Shown: in pieces, positions 27,933 to 35,823 of the stretch | Layout of the letters: every line of letters begins with the position of its first letter | Position numbering within the stretch: the stretch's first letter is position 1 | The notes under the pieces: model-generated | What the model saw: the letters and a program-made list of their open reading frames with translations, nothing else | Told to the model about the DNA's origin: nothing | Databases searched by the model: none | Translations under genes and position numbers: made by a program | Assembly: GCA_030601865.1 (NCBI GenBank) | Contig: JAUWAW010000001.1 | Coordinates: 1 to 46,432, forward strand | Direction of reading: 5' to 3' | DNA: 46,432 bases | Source: Candidatus Nealsoniibacteriota bacterium | Lineage (GTDB): Bacteria > Patescibacteriota > Minisyncoccia > Minisyncoccales > JAUWAW01

Positions 27933-28410
27933 AATATTTATAGAACAAAATTAGGCCTAAAATTCCTAAAATAAAAAGTATTAAATGTAAAGGCCAAAGA
28001 AGCTGTCTGCCGATTAAAATAGGATTATAAAGGGAAGGCCAGAAAGGAAAGACATCGTTATGCACTAAGGAATCAAGAAATATATGCAGAAGCCAAGCCG
28101 AAAGAGAAGAAAGAAACAAAACTTTAAAAGAGAAATTCTGGGAAATCTTAAATTTCAAAGAAAGTTTGTTTAATTCTTTTCTGAAAACCCAGAGCAAAAA
28201 AGTCAAAATCAAGCTTCCTACAATTGCTCCCAAAATAGTATGAAAAAAATCATGATGAGGACAATAATAACACTGCCTGACAAAAATTAGAATCAAAGGC
28301 TCAAAATCCATAACCACGCTACCCAGCAGAAAGGCAAAGATATTAAAAAATCTCCGCCATAACATTGCAAAAAATAATCCTGGGCCTAAATGAAACGGCG
28401 TTAAAGGCAT
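27889..28410 (-). CDS. Multi-TM protein, DUF4184/YdjM-like
   Basis: MPLTPFHLGPGLFFAMLWRRFFNIFAFLLGSVVMDFEP; HHDFFHTILGA. Confidence 0.65.
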   Translation of the reverse strand: MPLTPFHLGPGLFFAMLWRRFFNIFAFLLGSVVMDFEPLILIFVRQCYYCPHHDFFHTILGAIVGSLILTFLLWVFRKELNKLSLKFKISQNFSFKVLFLSSLSAWLLHIFLDSLVHNDVFPFWPSLYNPILIGRQLLWPLHLILFILGILGLILFYKYYVKYKFHSSASRES

Positions 28411-28413
28411 AAA

Positions 28414-29688
28414 TTACTTTGGTTTCATGGTGGGAAATAAAATCACTTCTCTTAAGCTATGTGAATTGGTTAACAAAGCAACCAATCTATCAATGCCTAA
28501 GCCAAAGCCAGCGGCCGGGGGCATGCCATACTCCAAGGCCTCAAGAAAATCTTCATCCATTCTTTGGGCTTCTTTATCGCCCTTCTTTCTCAACTTCTCT
28601 TGTTTCTCGAAGGCCTTTTTTTGTTCAATAGGATCATTTTGTTCTGTAAAAGCTTTAATTAATTCTATGCCCCCAACCACTCCCTGCAAGGCTTGACCTC
28701 TTTTGGCTAAGGGGATATTAGGTAGATGTAAAACAAATGTAGGCTTTTTGAGTTTTTGGAAGGCAGTTTTTTCATCGTTGTTTTTGACAATATCTTTGTA
28801 TTCAACGCGGTCCCAATTTTTTGGAATCCCAAATTGCGACATTAGTTTTTCTGTAAATTTCATCAAGTCCTCCCAATCCCAATAAGCCGCATACCACTCC
28901 AACATAGTAAAGTCGGGATTGTGGTTTCTGTCTATGCCCTCGTTGCGGAAACAGCGGCCAATTTCGTAAATTTTTTCAAAGCCGCCGATTAAGAGCCGTT
29001 TTAAATACAATTCAGGAGCAATTCTTAAATAAAGTGGAAGATTGAGAGCGTTAAGATGGGTTTTGAAAGGCCGGGCCATGGCTCCTCCGGGAATGGGCTG
29101 TAAAATAGGGGTTTCTACTTCAATAAAGCCGTTTTTATCCAAAAATTCTCTGATTTTTTTAATAATTTCGCTCCGTTTTTGGAAAAGTTCTCTTACCTCA
29201 GAATTCATAATCAAATCCAGGTATCTTTTTCTGTATCTTTCTTCAATATCTTGGAGGCCATGCCATTTTTCAGGTAAGGGCAAAAGGGATTTAGCCAATA
29301 TTTGGAAGTCAGCTACCTCAAGAGTTTTCTCGCCTTTTTTTGTTTTGAATAATATTCCCTTGATTTCAATAAAATCGCCAATATCAAAATTGTCTAAAAA
29401 GAATTTATACTTCTTTTGGCCCAATTTATCTTGTTTAAGATAGGCCTGGATTTTGCCTCCGCCGTCCTCAAAATGCAAAAAAGTTGAGCCACCATGGACG
29501 CGGATGGTTCTAATTCTACCAGCTAAAACTATTTTCTTTTTTTCTTTGGAAAGTTCGGTAAAATTATCAAGCGCCTCTCTAATGCAATGAGTTCTTTTGG
29601 TTGTGGCCGGATAGGATTCTATTCCTGCTTTTTTGATAGCTTTCAATTTCTGCAAGCGAATTTTCCGCAGTTCATTGATTGTAGGCAT
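28414..29688 (-). CDS. lysS: Lysyl-tRNA synthetase (class II)
   Basis: LAGRIRTIRVHGGSTFLHFEDGGGKIQ; GGAMARPFKTHLNALNLPLYLRIAPELYLKRLLIGGFEKIYEIGRCFRNEG; AAGFGLGIDRLV. Confidence 0.95.
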   Translation of the reverse strand: MPTINELRKIRLQKLKAIKKAGIESYPATTKRTHCIREALDNFTELSKEKKKIVLAGRIRTIRVHGGSTFLHFEDGGGKIQAYLKQDKLGQKKYKFFLDNFDIGDFIEIKGILFKTKKGEKTLEVADFQILAKSLLPLPEKWHGLQDIEERYRKRYLDLIMNSEVRELFQKRSEIIKKIREFLDKNGFIEVETPILQPIPGGAMARPFKTHLNALNLPLYLRIAPELYLKRLLIGGFEKIYEIGRCFRNEGIDRNHNPDFTMLEWYAAYWDWEDLMKFTEKLMSQFGIPKNWDRVEYKDIVKNNDEKTAFQKLKKPTFVLHLPNIPLAKRGQALQGVVGGIELIKAFTEQNDPIEQKKAFEKQEKLRKKGDKEAQRMDEDFLEALEYGMPPAAGFGLGIDRLVALLTNSHSLREVILFPTMKPK

Positions 29689-29776
29689 TATTAATAGTAT
29701 ACAACCACCCAATAGATTTTTCAAGCAAATTATGTTAAAAGTATCCAAACCACGAGCTATTTTATTTATAAAAAAG

Positions 29777-29876
29777 TGGCGTTTACTGCAAAAAGTTAGA
29801 ACTTTCTACGAACAAAATCCTGGCACTGGGAATTAGCCGCGCCTTCGGCGCGGCATAACTCGCGGCGTCGTTGCCC
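29777..29876. repeat. 100-bp inverted repeat, left copy (IR-L) bounding the defence cargo
   Basis: Exact reverse complement of 34041-34140, checked base by base; contains hairpin gccgcgcc-ttc-ggcgcggc. Confidence 0.97.
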
Positions 29877-29887
29877 CACCTGCTCTG

Positions 29888-30496
29888 TTACTTTTGACGA
29901 TGCATAAAAAGCACATAAAGAATAATCGATATCAAAACACAAGTTGCTATCGCCGTGTTAAGTACTGCAAGTAAAGAAAATCTAGGAAAAGAAATTACCA
30001 GTTCGCTTACAATCTTTGCTAAAACAATAATTGCTAAAACAAAAGGAAAAACTATCATGTAGAGCGCCCATACCCAATTTGAAAATTTTGGGTATTTTTT
30101 CAAGTAGGACTCACCTTCTCTAGTGAAAGATATGCCCTTGTCATAATGCTCAGATAATTCCTTTTCAATTCTGTGTATGTACACATATTGTCGTTCAATA
30201 TAAACAACGGTTTGCGCATACCGTATTATTGTGAACAACAATGCCAGCCAAATAATGCTCCCAAGGAATTCAGCACCAATGGGCACGGCAATCCCAAACT
30301 CTCGCATGGTTATCTGGGAAAAAGTTGTAAGAGTATCTGCGGGCCAAAAGGTGTATAAAACTAAAATCCCTAAAACCAAAAAGACCAAAAGCGTCAACTT
30401 GTCACGAAGCACTATAGATCCTTTAATATTCGAAAAGGTGTCCCTGTAATGCTCATGCAATGCTTGAAACTTAATATCATCAGAAACTTCAATCAT
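29888..30496 (-). CDS. Four-TM protein, candidate membrane effector paired with the TIR-like protein
   Basis: TMs at LTLLVFLVLGILVLY, LGSIIWLALLFTII, WVWALYMIVFPFVLAIIVL, LNTAIATCVLISIILYVLF; starts 2 nt from the end of the TIR-like gene. Confidence 0.6.
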   Translation of the reverse strand: MIEVSDDIKFQALHEHYRDTFSNIKGSIVLRDKLTLLVFLVLGILVLYTFWPADTLTTFSQITMREFGIAVPIGAEFLGSIIWLALLFTIIRYAQTVVYIERQYVYIHRIEKELSEHYDKGISFTREGESYLKKYPKFSNWVWALYMIVFPFVLAIIVLAKIVSELVISFPRFSLLAVLNTAIATCVLISIILYVLFMHRQK

Positions 30497-30497
30497 A

Positions 30498-30941
30498 TCA
30501 GTTTTGAGGAGCGCGATTTAACACATCAATAATATTGCTCTCAGTATACCCTTCGACAAGGGCATATTTTCCTTCAGACATCTCCTCGGGAAGCGAGTAA
30601 TTTTTGTCCAGCTTTACAGCGGCAAGCATATTTCCATCCTCAATGCTTTTTGCTATCTCAAAATTAATCCAATTCCTGAACCCAATCAACTCGTAATCCT
30701 CGTGTCTTTTGTTTGCTTCTTCTCCAACAATTACAAGCGTATGCGTAGCCTCCCTAATCTTCTTCCTAAGGCCAGCTTTAATTGGGCCAATATTTTCACT
30801 ATTAATCTCAGTAGGAGTCTTATCGCTGAAAACGAAATCAAAATCATCATTTGCATCCCATGCCTCCAAAAGATATTTGTAATGTTTATCGTTCTCGTAG
30901 TCGAAGCTTACGAAAACTTCCTTTTTATTTGCCATAATCAT
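30498..30941 (-). CDS. TIR-like domain protein (DUF1863/MTH538-like, ThsB-related)
   Basis: EVFVSFDYENDKHYKYLLEAWDANDDFDFVFSDKTP; IREATHTLVIVGE; GFRNWINFEIAKSIEDGNMLAAVKL. Confidence 0.8.
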   Translation of the reverse strand: MIMANKKEVFVSFDYENDKHYKYLLEAWDANDDFDFVFSDKTPTEINSENIGPIKAGLRKKIREATHTLVIVGEEANKRHEDYELIGFRNWINFEIAKSIEDGNMLAAVKLDKNYSLPEEMSEGKYALVEGYTESNIIDVLNRAPQN

Positions 30942-30959
30942 TATAATGATTAATTAACA
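30942..30959. promoter_or_regulatory. 18-bp perfect palindrome at the start of the TIR-like gene, putative operator
   Basis: taatcattataatgatta. Confidence 0.5.
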
Positions 30960-31068
30960 ATTGTGGATAACTCGACCTTGACGGCATCTTTTGATAGCCG
31001 TTATAATAAAGTATAATCGAAGATAAATAGAAGGTCAAGTCCTGCTATCCACAGTCTCCAATACCAAT

Positions 31069-31665
31069 ATGTTAACAAAAAGACAAAAACAAGTTTTAGA
31101 TTTTGTTAGGTCTTTTTCAAAAAAGCATGGCTATGCCCCTTCTTTGGAAGAGATCAAAGAATGCCTTGGGCTTTCCTCTATATCTACAGCTCATTTCCAC
31201 ATTTCAAACCTGAAAAAATTAGGATTAATCAGAAAAATTAAAAATGGACCAAGGACGATAGAGATAAAAAAGAAGAAATCCAATCTATCAAGTATTCCTC
31301 TGTTGGGGACTATTTCCGCTGGCGGCCCTATTGAAGCAATAAGAGATCCAAAAAGATTAAAGGTGCCTCGCAATATGCTCGCAAAAAGTGGAAGGCACTA
31401 TGCTCTGAAAGTTCAAGGAACAAGTATGATTGAAGAAGGAATCTCTGATGGAGACATAATAATTGTTCGCGAACAACCCATTGTAGAAAATGGAGAAAAA
31501 GCAGTTGCTTACCTCCCCGACAAAAATCAAGTAACCCTAAAACGTATATTCAAGGAGAAAAATCGTATCAAACTTCAGCCCGCTAATAAAACAATGCAAC
31601 CGTTCTATGAAAAAAATGTTGAAATACAAGGGAAGGTTGTTGGGGTCTTAAGAAAAGAAGTTTAG
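31069..31665 (+). CDS. lexA: LexA-type repressor (wHTH + S24 peptidase)
   Basis: LTKRQKQVLDFVRSFSKKHGYAPSLEEI; A-G cleavage site ISAGGPIEA; catalytic Ser in GTSMIEEGI; Lys in NGEKAVAYL. Confidence 0.92.
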   Translation: MLTKRQKQVLDFVRSFSKKHGYAPSLEEIKECLGLSSISTAHFHISNLKKLGLIRKIKNGPRTIEIKKKKSNLSSIPLLGTISAGGPIEAIRDPKRLKVPRNMLAKSGRHYALKVQGTSMIEEGISDGDIIIVREQPIVENGEKAVAYLPDKNQVTLKRIFKEKNRIKLQPANKTMQPFYEKNVEIQGKVVGVLRKEV

Positions 31666-31712
31666 TTATTTTGCACGCTTGTTATACCATATATTCTATA
31701 GTTGGTGATGCT

Positions 31713-32729
31713 ATGAAAACCGATAACTACAAAAACGGAAAGATTAAAATCCAGCATGGTGATGCCATGGATTTTTATGATTTATGGGAAAGTCCGGTTG
31801 TGATAATTTCTGATGGTCCTTATGGCATTGGTGGGTTTCCTGGCGATCCTCCTACTCACGAAAAACTAGCGGAGTGGTATGAACCTCACATAAAAAAGTG
31901 GTCGGAAAAAGCTACCCCACAAACAACTCTATGGTTTTGGAATACTGAAGTTGGATGGGCGACTGTTCATCCAGTTCTCGTTAAACATGGATGGAGATAC
32001 CGCACATGTCATATTTGGGATAAAGGACTTGCACACATTGCTGGAAATGTAAATGGAAAAAGTATCAGGAAGCTACCTGTGGTGACAGAAGCATGTGTAC
32101 AATATGTAAAAGAGCCGCAGTTCGACATAGATGGTCATAAACTATCAACAAAAGAATGGCTCCGCCATGAGTGGAAAAGAAGCGGCATGCCATTTTCGAA
32201 AACGAATGAAGTATGTGACGTAAAAGATGCCGCAACTAGAAAATACTTCACACTTTCCCACCTTTGGTATTTTCCTCCCGCAGAGGCGTTTGAAAAACTA
32301 CAAAGATATGCTAATAGGCATGGAGAAAAATCGGGCAAACCATATTTTTCAATTAATGCAAAAAAGCCAATTACAAGAAAAGAGTGGGCAGGGCTTAGAG
32401 CAAAATTCAATCACGAACATGGAATTACCAATGTTTGGAGAGAGCCGTCCGTAAATGGAAAAGAGAGAATTAAAAATGGAATGAAATCAGTTCATCTTAA
32501 TCAAAAACCACTAAAGTTGATGCATTTAATTATCCGTGCATCTTCGGATGAAAATAATCTCGTGTGGGAACCGTTTGGTGGACTATGTAGTGGTGTCTTG
32601 GCCGCTATGCAACTAAATCGCCACGGAGTGGCAAGTGAGATAGATAAAAACATTTTCGAGCATGCCATGAATCGCTTTGAGAATTACTCGAAAACCTCTA
32701 AATTATCTCAGCAATCATCTGTTCAATAA
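31713..32729 (+). CDS. Site-specific DNA methyltransferase (N6-A/N4-C type, beta-like motif order)
   Basis: Catalytic motif SDGPYG; C-terminal SAM motif NLVWEPFGGLCSG; HLNQKPLKLMHLIIRASS. Confidence 0.85.
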   Translation: MKTDNYKNGKIKIQHGDAMDFYDLWESPVVIISDGPYGIGGFPGDPPTHEKLAEWYEPHIKKWSEKATPQTTLWFWNTEVGWATVHPVLVKHGWRYRTCHIWDKGLAHIAGNVNGKSIRKLPVVTEACVQYVKEPQFDIDGHKLSTKEWLRHEWKRSGMPFSKTNEVCDVKDAATRKYFTLSHLWYFPPAEAFEKLQRYANRHGEKSGKPYFSINAKKPITRKEWAGLRAKFNHEHGITNVWREPSVNGKERIKNGMKSVHLNQKPLKLMHLIIRASSDENNLVWEPFGGLCSGVLAAMQLNRHGVASEIDKNIFEHAMNRFENYSKTSKLSQQSSVQ

Positions 32730-33573
32730 CTGAATCGTCAGATGTTATGACACGTGCCCATTCACCGATAGTTTTACCATCGACTTTTGTGTGAAGTACA
32801 CGCGCTTTGAATCGCTCGAGATCATCGTGTTCTATCCTGTCAATTTTTGCAAAGTTAGTGTCAAGGCGGTAAGGATAACGACCAAGTAAACTTTTTACTT
32901 TTTGTTGATATTCCACAGTAGGTTGAAATTCCGCTTCATTCTTTCCCCAACTCTTTACTTCTGTCTCTGCCTTTTTAAACTGTATAGGCGTACCTTGAAA
33001 CTTATACCCGTTTGTATTCGTCTGTTGTAAATTCGCAGTACGAGCAGAAGTGTCCTCAGGTTCTAAAACAAGATAATCGGGTGGTCTATGGTAATGTTTA
33101 TCCCGAGCCAGTGCCAGACTTTTCGCAGAACCAATCCATACGTCTATAATCTTTGGTTTTCCATATATTAAAAACTCAGGCAACCAGGCCATAACAGCAA
33201 CATTTGTCTGATCTTTCTCAAAGTGAAGAATGCTATCTTTAAAGCGGGCGGTAATCTCTGTAGCTAACGGAAACCATGCTTTAACTTCAATCCCCGGTGC
33301 AGGCTTAATTGAGCCCCGAAATAAAGCATCTGGGAAGCCTGGATCTTGACGAATCCATTGTCCAAATCCACCCCACTTTACTTTATTAAGTTCTTCAACA
33401 ACAGAAAACTCAATCATGTTACCAAGTAGTGGAGAAATTTTTGAAATAACTTTTGCTAAGTGTCTGGCATATTCCACATTATGAGGCTTTTTAATATCTA
33501 AAACATCAAGATTATGTCCTTTCATTTTTGCCACCTCCTCTGAAGCTTTTTTAAGAATGTCTTTATATGTCAT
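32698..33573 (-). CDS. Putative type II restriction endonuclease, PD-(D/E)xK fold
   Basis: PGFPDALFRG...GIEVKAW (PD...ExK); convergent with the methyltransferase. Confidence 0.68.
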   Translation of the reverse strand: MTYKDILKKASEEVAKMKGHNLDVLDIKKPHNVEYARHLAKVISKISPLLGNMIEFSVVEELNKVKWGGFGQWIRQDPGFPDALFRGSIKPAPGIEVKAWFPLATEITARFKDSILHFEKDQTNVAVMAWLPEFLIYGKPKIIDVWIGSAKSLALARDKHYHRPPDYLVLEPEDTSARTANLQQTNTNGYKFQGTPIQFKKAETEVKSWGKNEAEFQPTVEYQQKVKSLLGRYPYRLDTNFAKIDRIEHDDLERFKARVLHTKVDGKTIGEWARVITSDDSVIEQMIAEII

Positions 33574-33782
33574 AAATCAAACATGTCACTTAAACGCAAC
33601 TTTAGGGCTTTGGCAATTTTACCTATATTGTTTAGAGTGATATTTTTCTCTGCCCTTTCAATCATTCCAATGTAAGTTCGGTGAACGCCTACGCGTTCAG
33701 CCAGCTTTTCCTGAGATAGACCCAACTTTATACGCTCCTTTCTAACTCTGTTACCAAATTTTATCAAGATTTCTTTTTTCAT
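33570..33782 (-). CDS. XRE-family regulator, RM controller (C) protein-like
   Basis: GNRVRKERIKLGLSQEKLAERVGVHRTYIGMIERAEKNITLNNIGKIAKAL; 4-bp overlap with the endonuclease gene. Confidence 0.88.
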   Translation of the reverse strand: MKKEILIKFGNRVRKERIKLGLSQEKLAERVGVHRTYIGMIERAEKNITLNNIGKIAKALKLRLSDMFDL

Positions 33783-34040
33783 ACAACTTATTAACATTAT
33801 AACACTTGCTAACTTTAGTGCTACATACTATAATTAGCATAATTAACTACAAAACTTCAAAAATTTACGGCTTGGCTACGCCAAGCCGTAAGGTCGCGGC
33901 GTGTTTTTTTTGTTCTTCTAAGGAAAAACAAAAAGAGGGCAAAACAGGAAAATTTACCTACATTATTAATTTTTTCGCGGCGGGCAAATTCTTTTAAAAG
34001 GAAAAGTAAATTTCCTGTTTTGCAGCCACAGCGTAGCTGT

Positions 34041-34140
34041 GGCAACGACGCCGCGAGTTATGCCGCGCCGAAGGCGCGGCTAATTCCCAGTGCCAGGATT
34101 TTGTTCGTAGAAAGTTCTAACTTTTTGCAGTAAACGCCAC
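34041..34140. repeat. 100-bp inverted repeat, right copy (IR-R)
   Basis: Reverse complement of 29777-29876. Confidence 0.97.
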
Positions 34141-34180
34141 ATTTCTGTATTTGCCGCCGCGGCCCGCCGCGCGCGGGCGG
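34137..34180. repeat. 44-bp GC-rich inverted repeat, left copy flanking the recombinase
   Basis: Reverse complement of 35663-35706. Confidence 0.95.
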
Positions 34181-34215
34181 TTGAAGACAAGATTTTAATT
34201 GTCGGTGTAATATTT

Positions 34216-35766
34216 ATGAAATACTTTATCTATTGCAGGAAATCAACCGAAAGCGAAGAAAAACAGGCCTTGTCCATAGAGGCCCAGTTGACGGAGTTGC
34301 GCGAATATGCAAAGCGTGAGGGGCTTTATGTTGCCCGTGAATTCACCGAGACCAAGACAGCCAAAGAACCTGGACGGCCTGTTTTTAACCAAATGATGGC
34401 TGAACTTGAACAGGGTGTTGTGGAAGGAATTTTAGCTTGGAACCCTGATAGGTTGGCTCGCAATTCGATTGACGGCGGCAAGGTGATATTCTTAGTGGAC
34501 ACCGGCAAGATAAAGTCGCTAAAATTCCCTACATTCTGGTTTGAGCCGACTCCGCAAGGTAAATTTATGCTTTCGGTTGCTTTCGGACAGGCAAAATATT
34601 ACACCGACAATTTAAGAGAAAACGTTTTGCGTGGAATACGGCAAAAATTGAGACGAGGCGAACTGCCAGCAAAAGCTCCTCTTGGCTATCTCAATGAACC
34701 GCGGTTGCGCACCATAGTCCCCGACCCCAAGGCGTTTCTCAAGGTAAAAAAATGTCTGGAGCTTTTTGCTTTAGGTGAACATGGTTTGACAGCCCTACAA
34801 CGCAAAATGTTTTCTCTGGGCTTGGTTGCTAGAACGGGCAAGTCATTGCACCTTGCAACTATATATGATATTTTAACCAACCCATTTTACTATGGCATGA
34901 TGAAGCATAAAGGAGAAATGTATCAAGGTAGTCATAAGCCAATGATTTCAAAGAAACTTTTTGATAAAATCCAACTGGCGTTGGTCGATAATAGCAAACC
35001 CCGCAAAAAGCGGGATAGGGGCTTTTTGTTTTTACACTTTGCCAAATGCGGTAACTGTGGATATATGATGACAGCCGAGCAACATATCAAAAAGAGCGGC
35101 TTGCGCTTCGTGTATTATAGGTGCACCAAAAAGAGCAAAGTGAAAATCTGCAACCAACACCGCTTTTTGCGGGAAGAAAAGTTTGCCGAACAAGTGAAAC
35201 AATATGTTCAAAAAGTTTCTTTGCCTGATGTATGGCGGAATAGATTCTCGGACAAACTTGCCAACTGGGAGAAAGATGGCCGCCACACGTCAGAACTTTT
35301 CGTTCAAAATCTTAAAGTGAAAATAAGCAAGGTGAAAGCAAAAATGAGCCGCTTGTTAGACGCACACTTGGAGGGGTTGTTGGAGCTTGATGAATTTCAG
35401 GCAAAGAAAAACACCTTGCTTGAGCAGAAGGCGGACTTACAGGGAAAATTAAAAGATTTTGAACAAAAAGGAAATCATTGGGTCGAACTCACCCGTAATT
35501 GGATTTTAGCCAGCAACCAAGCCAAAAATCTCGCTTCAACAGAAAATTTTCATGAAATGAAAAATTTTCTGAAAAAAATCGGGTCGAACCGTGTTATTCA
35601 AGACCAACAGCTTTGTATAACATTCAAAAAGCCTTGGAATTACTTGGCTGAAACGATTTTTTCCGCCCGCGCGCGGCGGGCCGCGGCGGCAAATACAGAA
35701 ATGTGGGCGTGTGTGGATTTGAACCACAGACCTCACGGATGTGAACCGTGCGCTCTGACCACCTGA
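34216..35766 (+). CDS. Large serine recombinase (resolvase domain + Recombinase + zinc ribbon)
   Basis: YCRKSTESEEKQALSIEAQ; GILAWNPDRLARNS; CGNCGYMMTAEQ...YYRCTKK; the C-terminal ~35 aa are translated from the inverted repeat and tRNA. Confidence 0.93.
   Translation: MKYFIYCRKSTESEEKQALSIEAQLTELREYAKREGLYVAREFTETKTAKEPGRPVFNQMMAELEQGVVEGILAWNPDRLARNSIDGGKVIFLVDTGKIKSLKFPTFWFEPTPQGKFMLSVAFGQAKYYTDNLRENVLRGIRQKLRRGELPAKAPLGYLNEPRLRTIVPDPKAFLKVKKCLELFALGEHGLTALQRKMFSLGLVARTGKSLHLATIYDILTNPFYYGMMKHKGEMYQGSHKPMISKKLFDKIQLALVDNSKPRKKRDRGFLFLHFAKCGNCGYMMTAEQHIKKSGLRFVYYRCTKKSKVKICNQHRFLREEKFAEQVKQYVQKVSLPDVWRNRFSDKLANWEKDGRHTSELFVQNLKVKISKVKAKMSRLLDAHLEGLLELDEFQAKKNTLLEQKADLQGKLKDFEQKGNHWVELTRNWILASNQAKNLASTENFHEMKNFLKKIGSNRVIQDQQLCITFKKPWNYLAETIFSARARRAAAANTEMWACVDLNHRPHGCEPCALTT
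35663..35706. repeat. 44-bp GC-rich inverted repeat, right copy ending at tRNA-Val
   Basis: ccgcccgcgcgcggcgggccgcggcggcaaatacagaaatgtgg. Confidence 0.95.
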
Positions 35767-35777
35767 GCTACACGCCC
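35705..35777 (-). tRNA. tRNA-Val (CAC)
   Basis: Cloverleaf gggcgtg...cacgccc; anticodon loop ttcacat; T-loop ttcaaat. Confidence 0.88.
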
Positions 35778-35823
35778 ATTTGCTTTGGTCTATGAAATTA
35801 TTATATAATAAAAACAAGGTTTT

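Larger units (their letters stand above)
29777..35706. mobile_element. Putative mobile or invertible defence island with a serine recombinase, adjacent to tRNA-Val
   Basis: Nested 100-bp and 44-bp perfect inverted repeats, recombinase gene, defence cargo, tRNA-adjacent end. Confidence 0.7.

Noticed and set aside
28419-29443. Plus-strand ORFs within lysS
   Set aside because: Antisense to a well-supported synthetase gene; no independent support
33857-34045. ORF 62 aa on the minus strand as a real gene
   Set aside because: Covers several perfect hairpins; no recognisable protein features
35663-35766. C-terminal ~35 aa of the recombinase as a functional domain
   Set aside because: Encoded by the inverted repeat and tRNA-Val; likely read-through of the insertion boundary rather than ancestral protein
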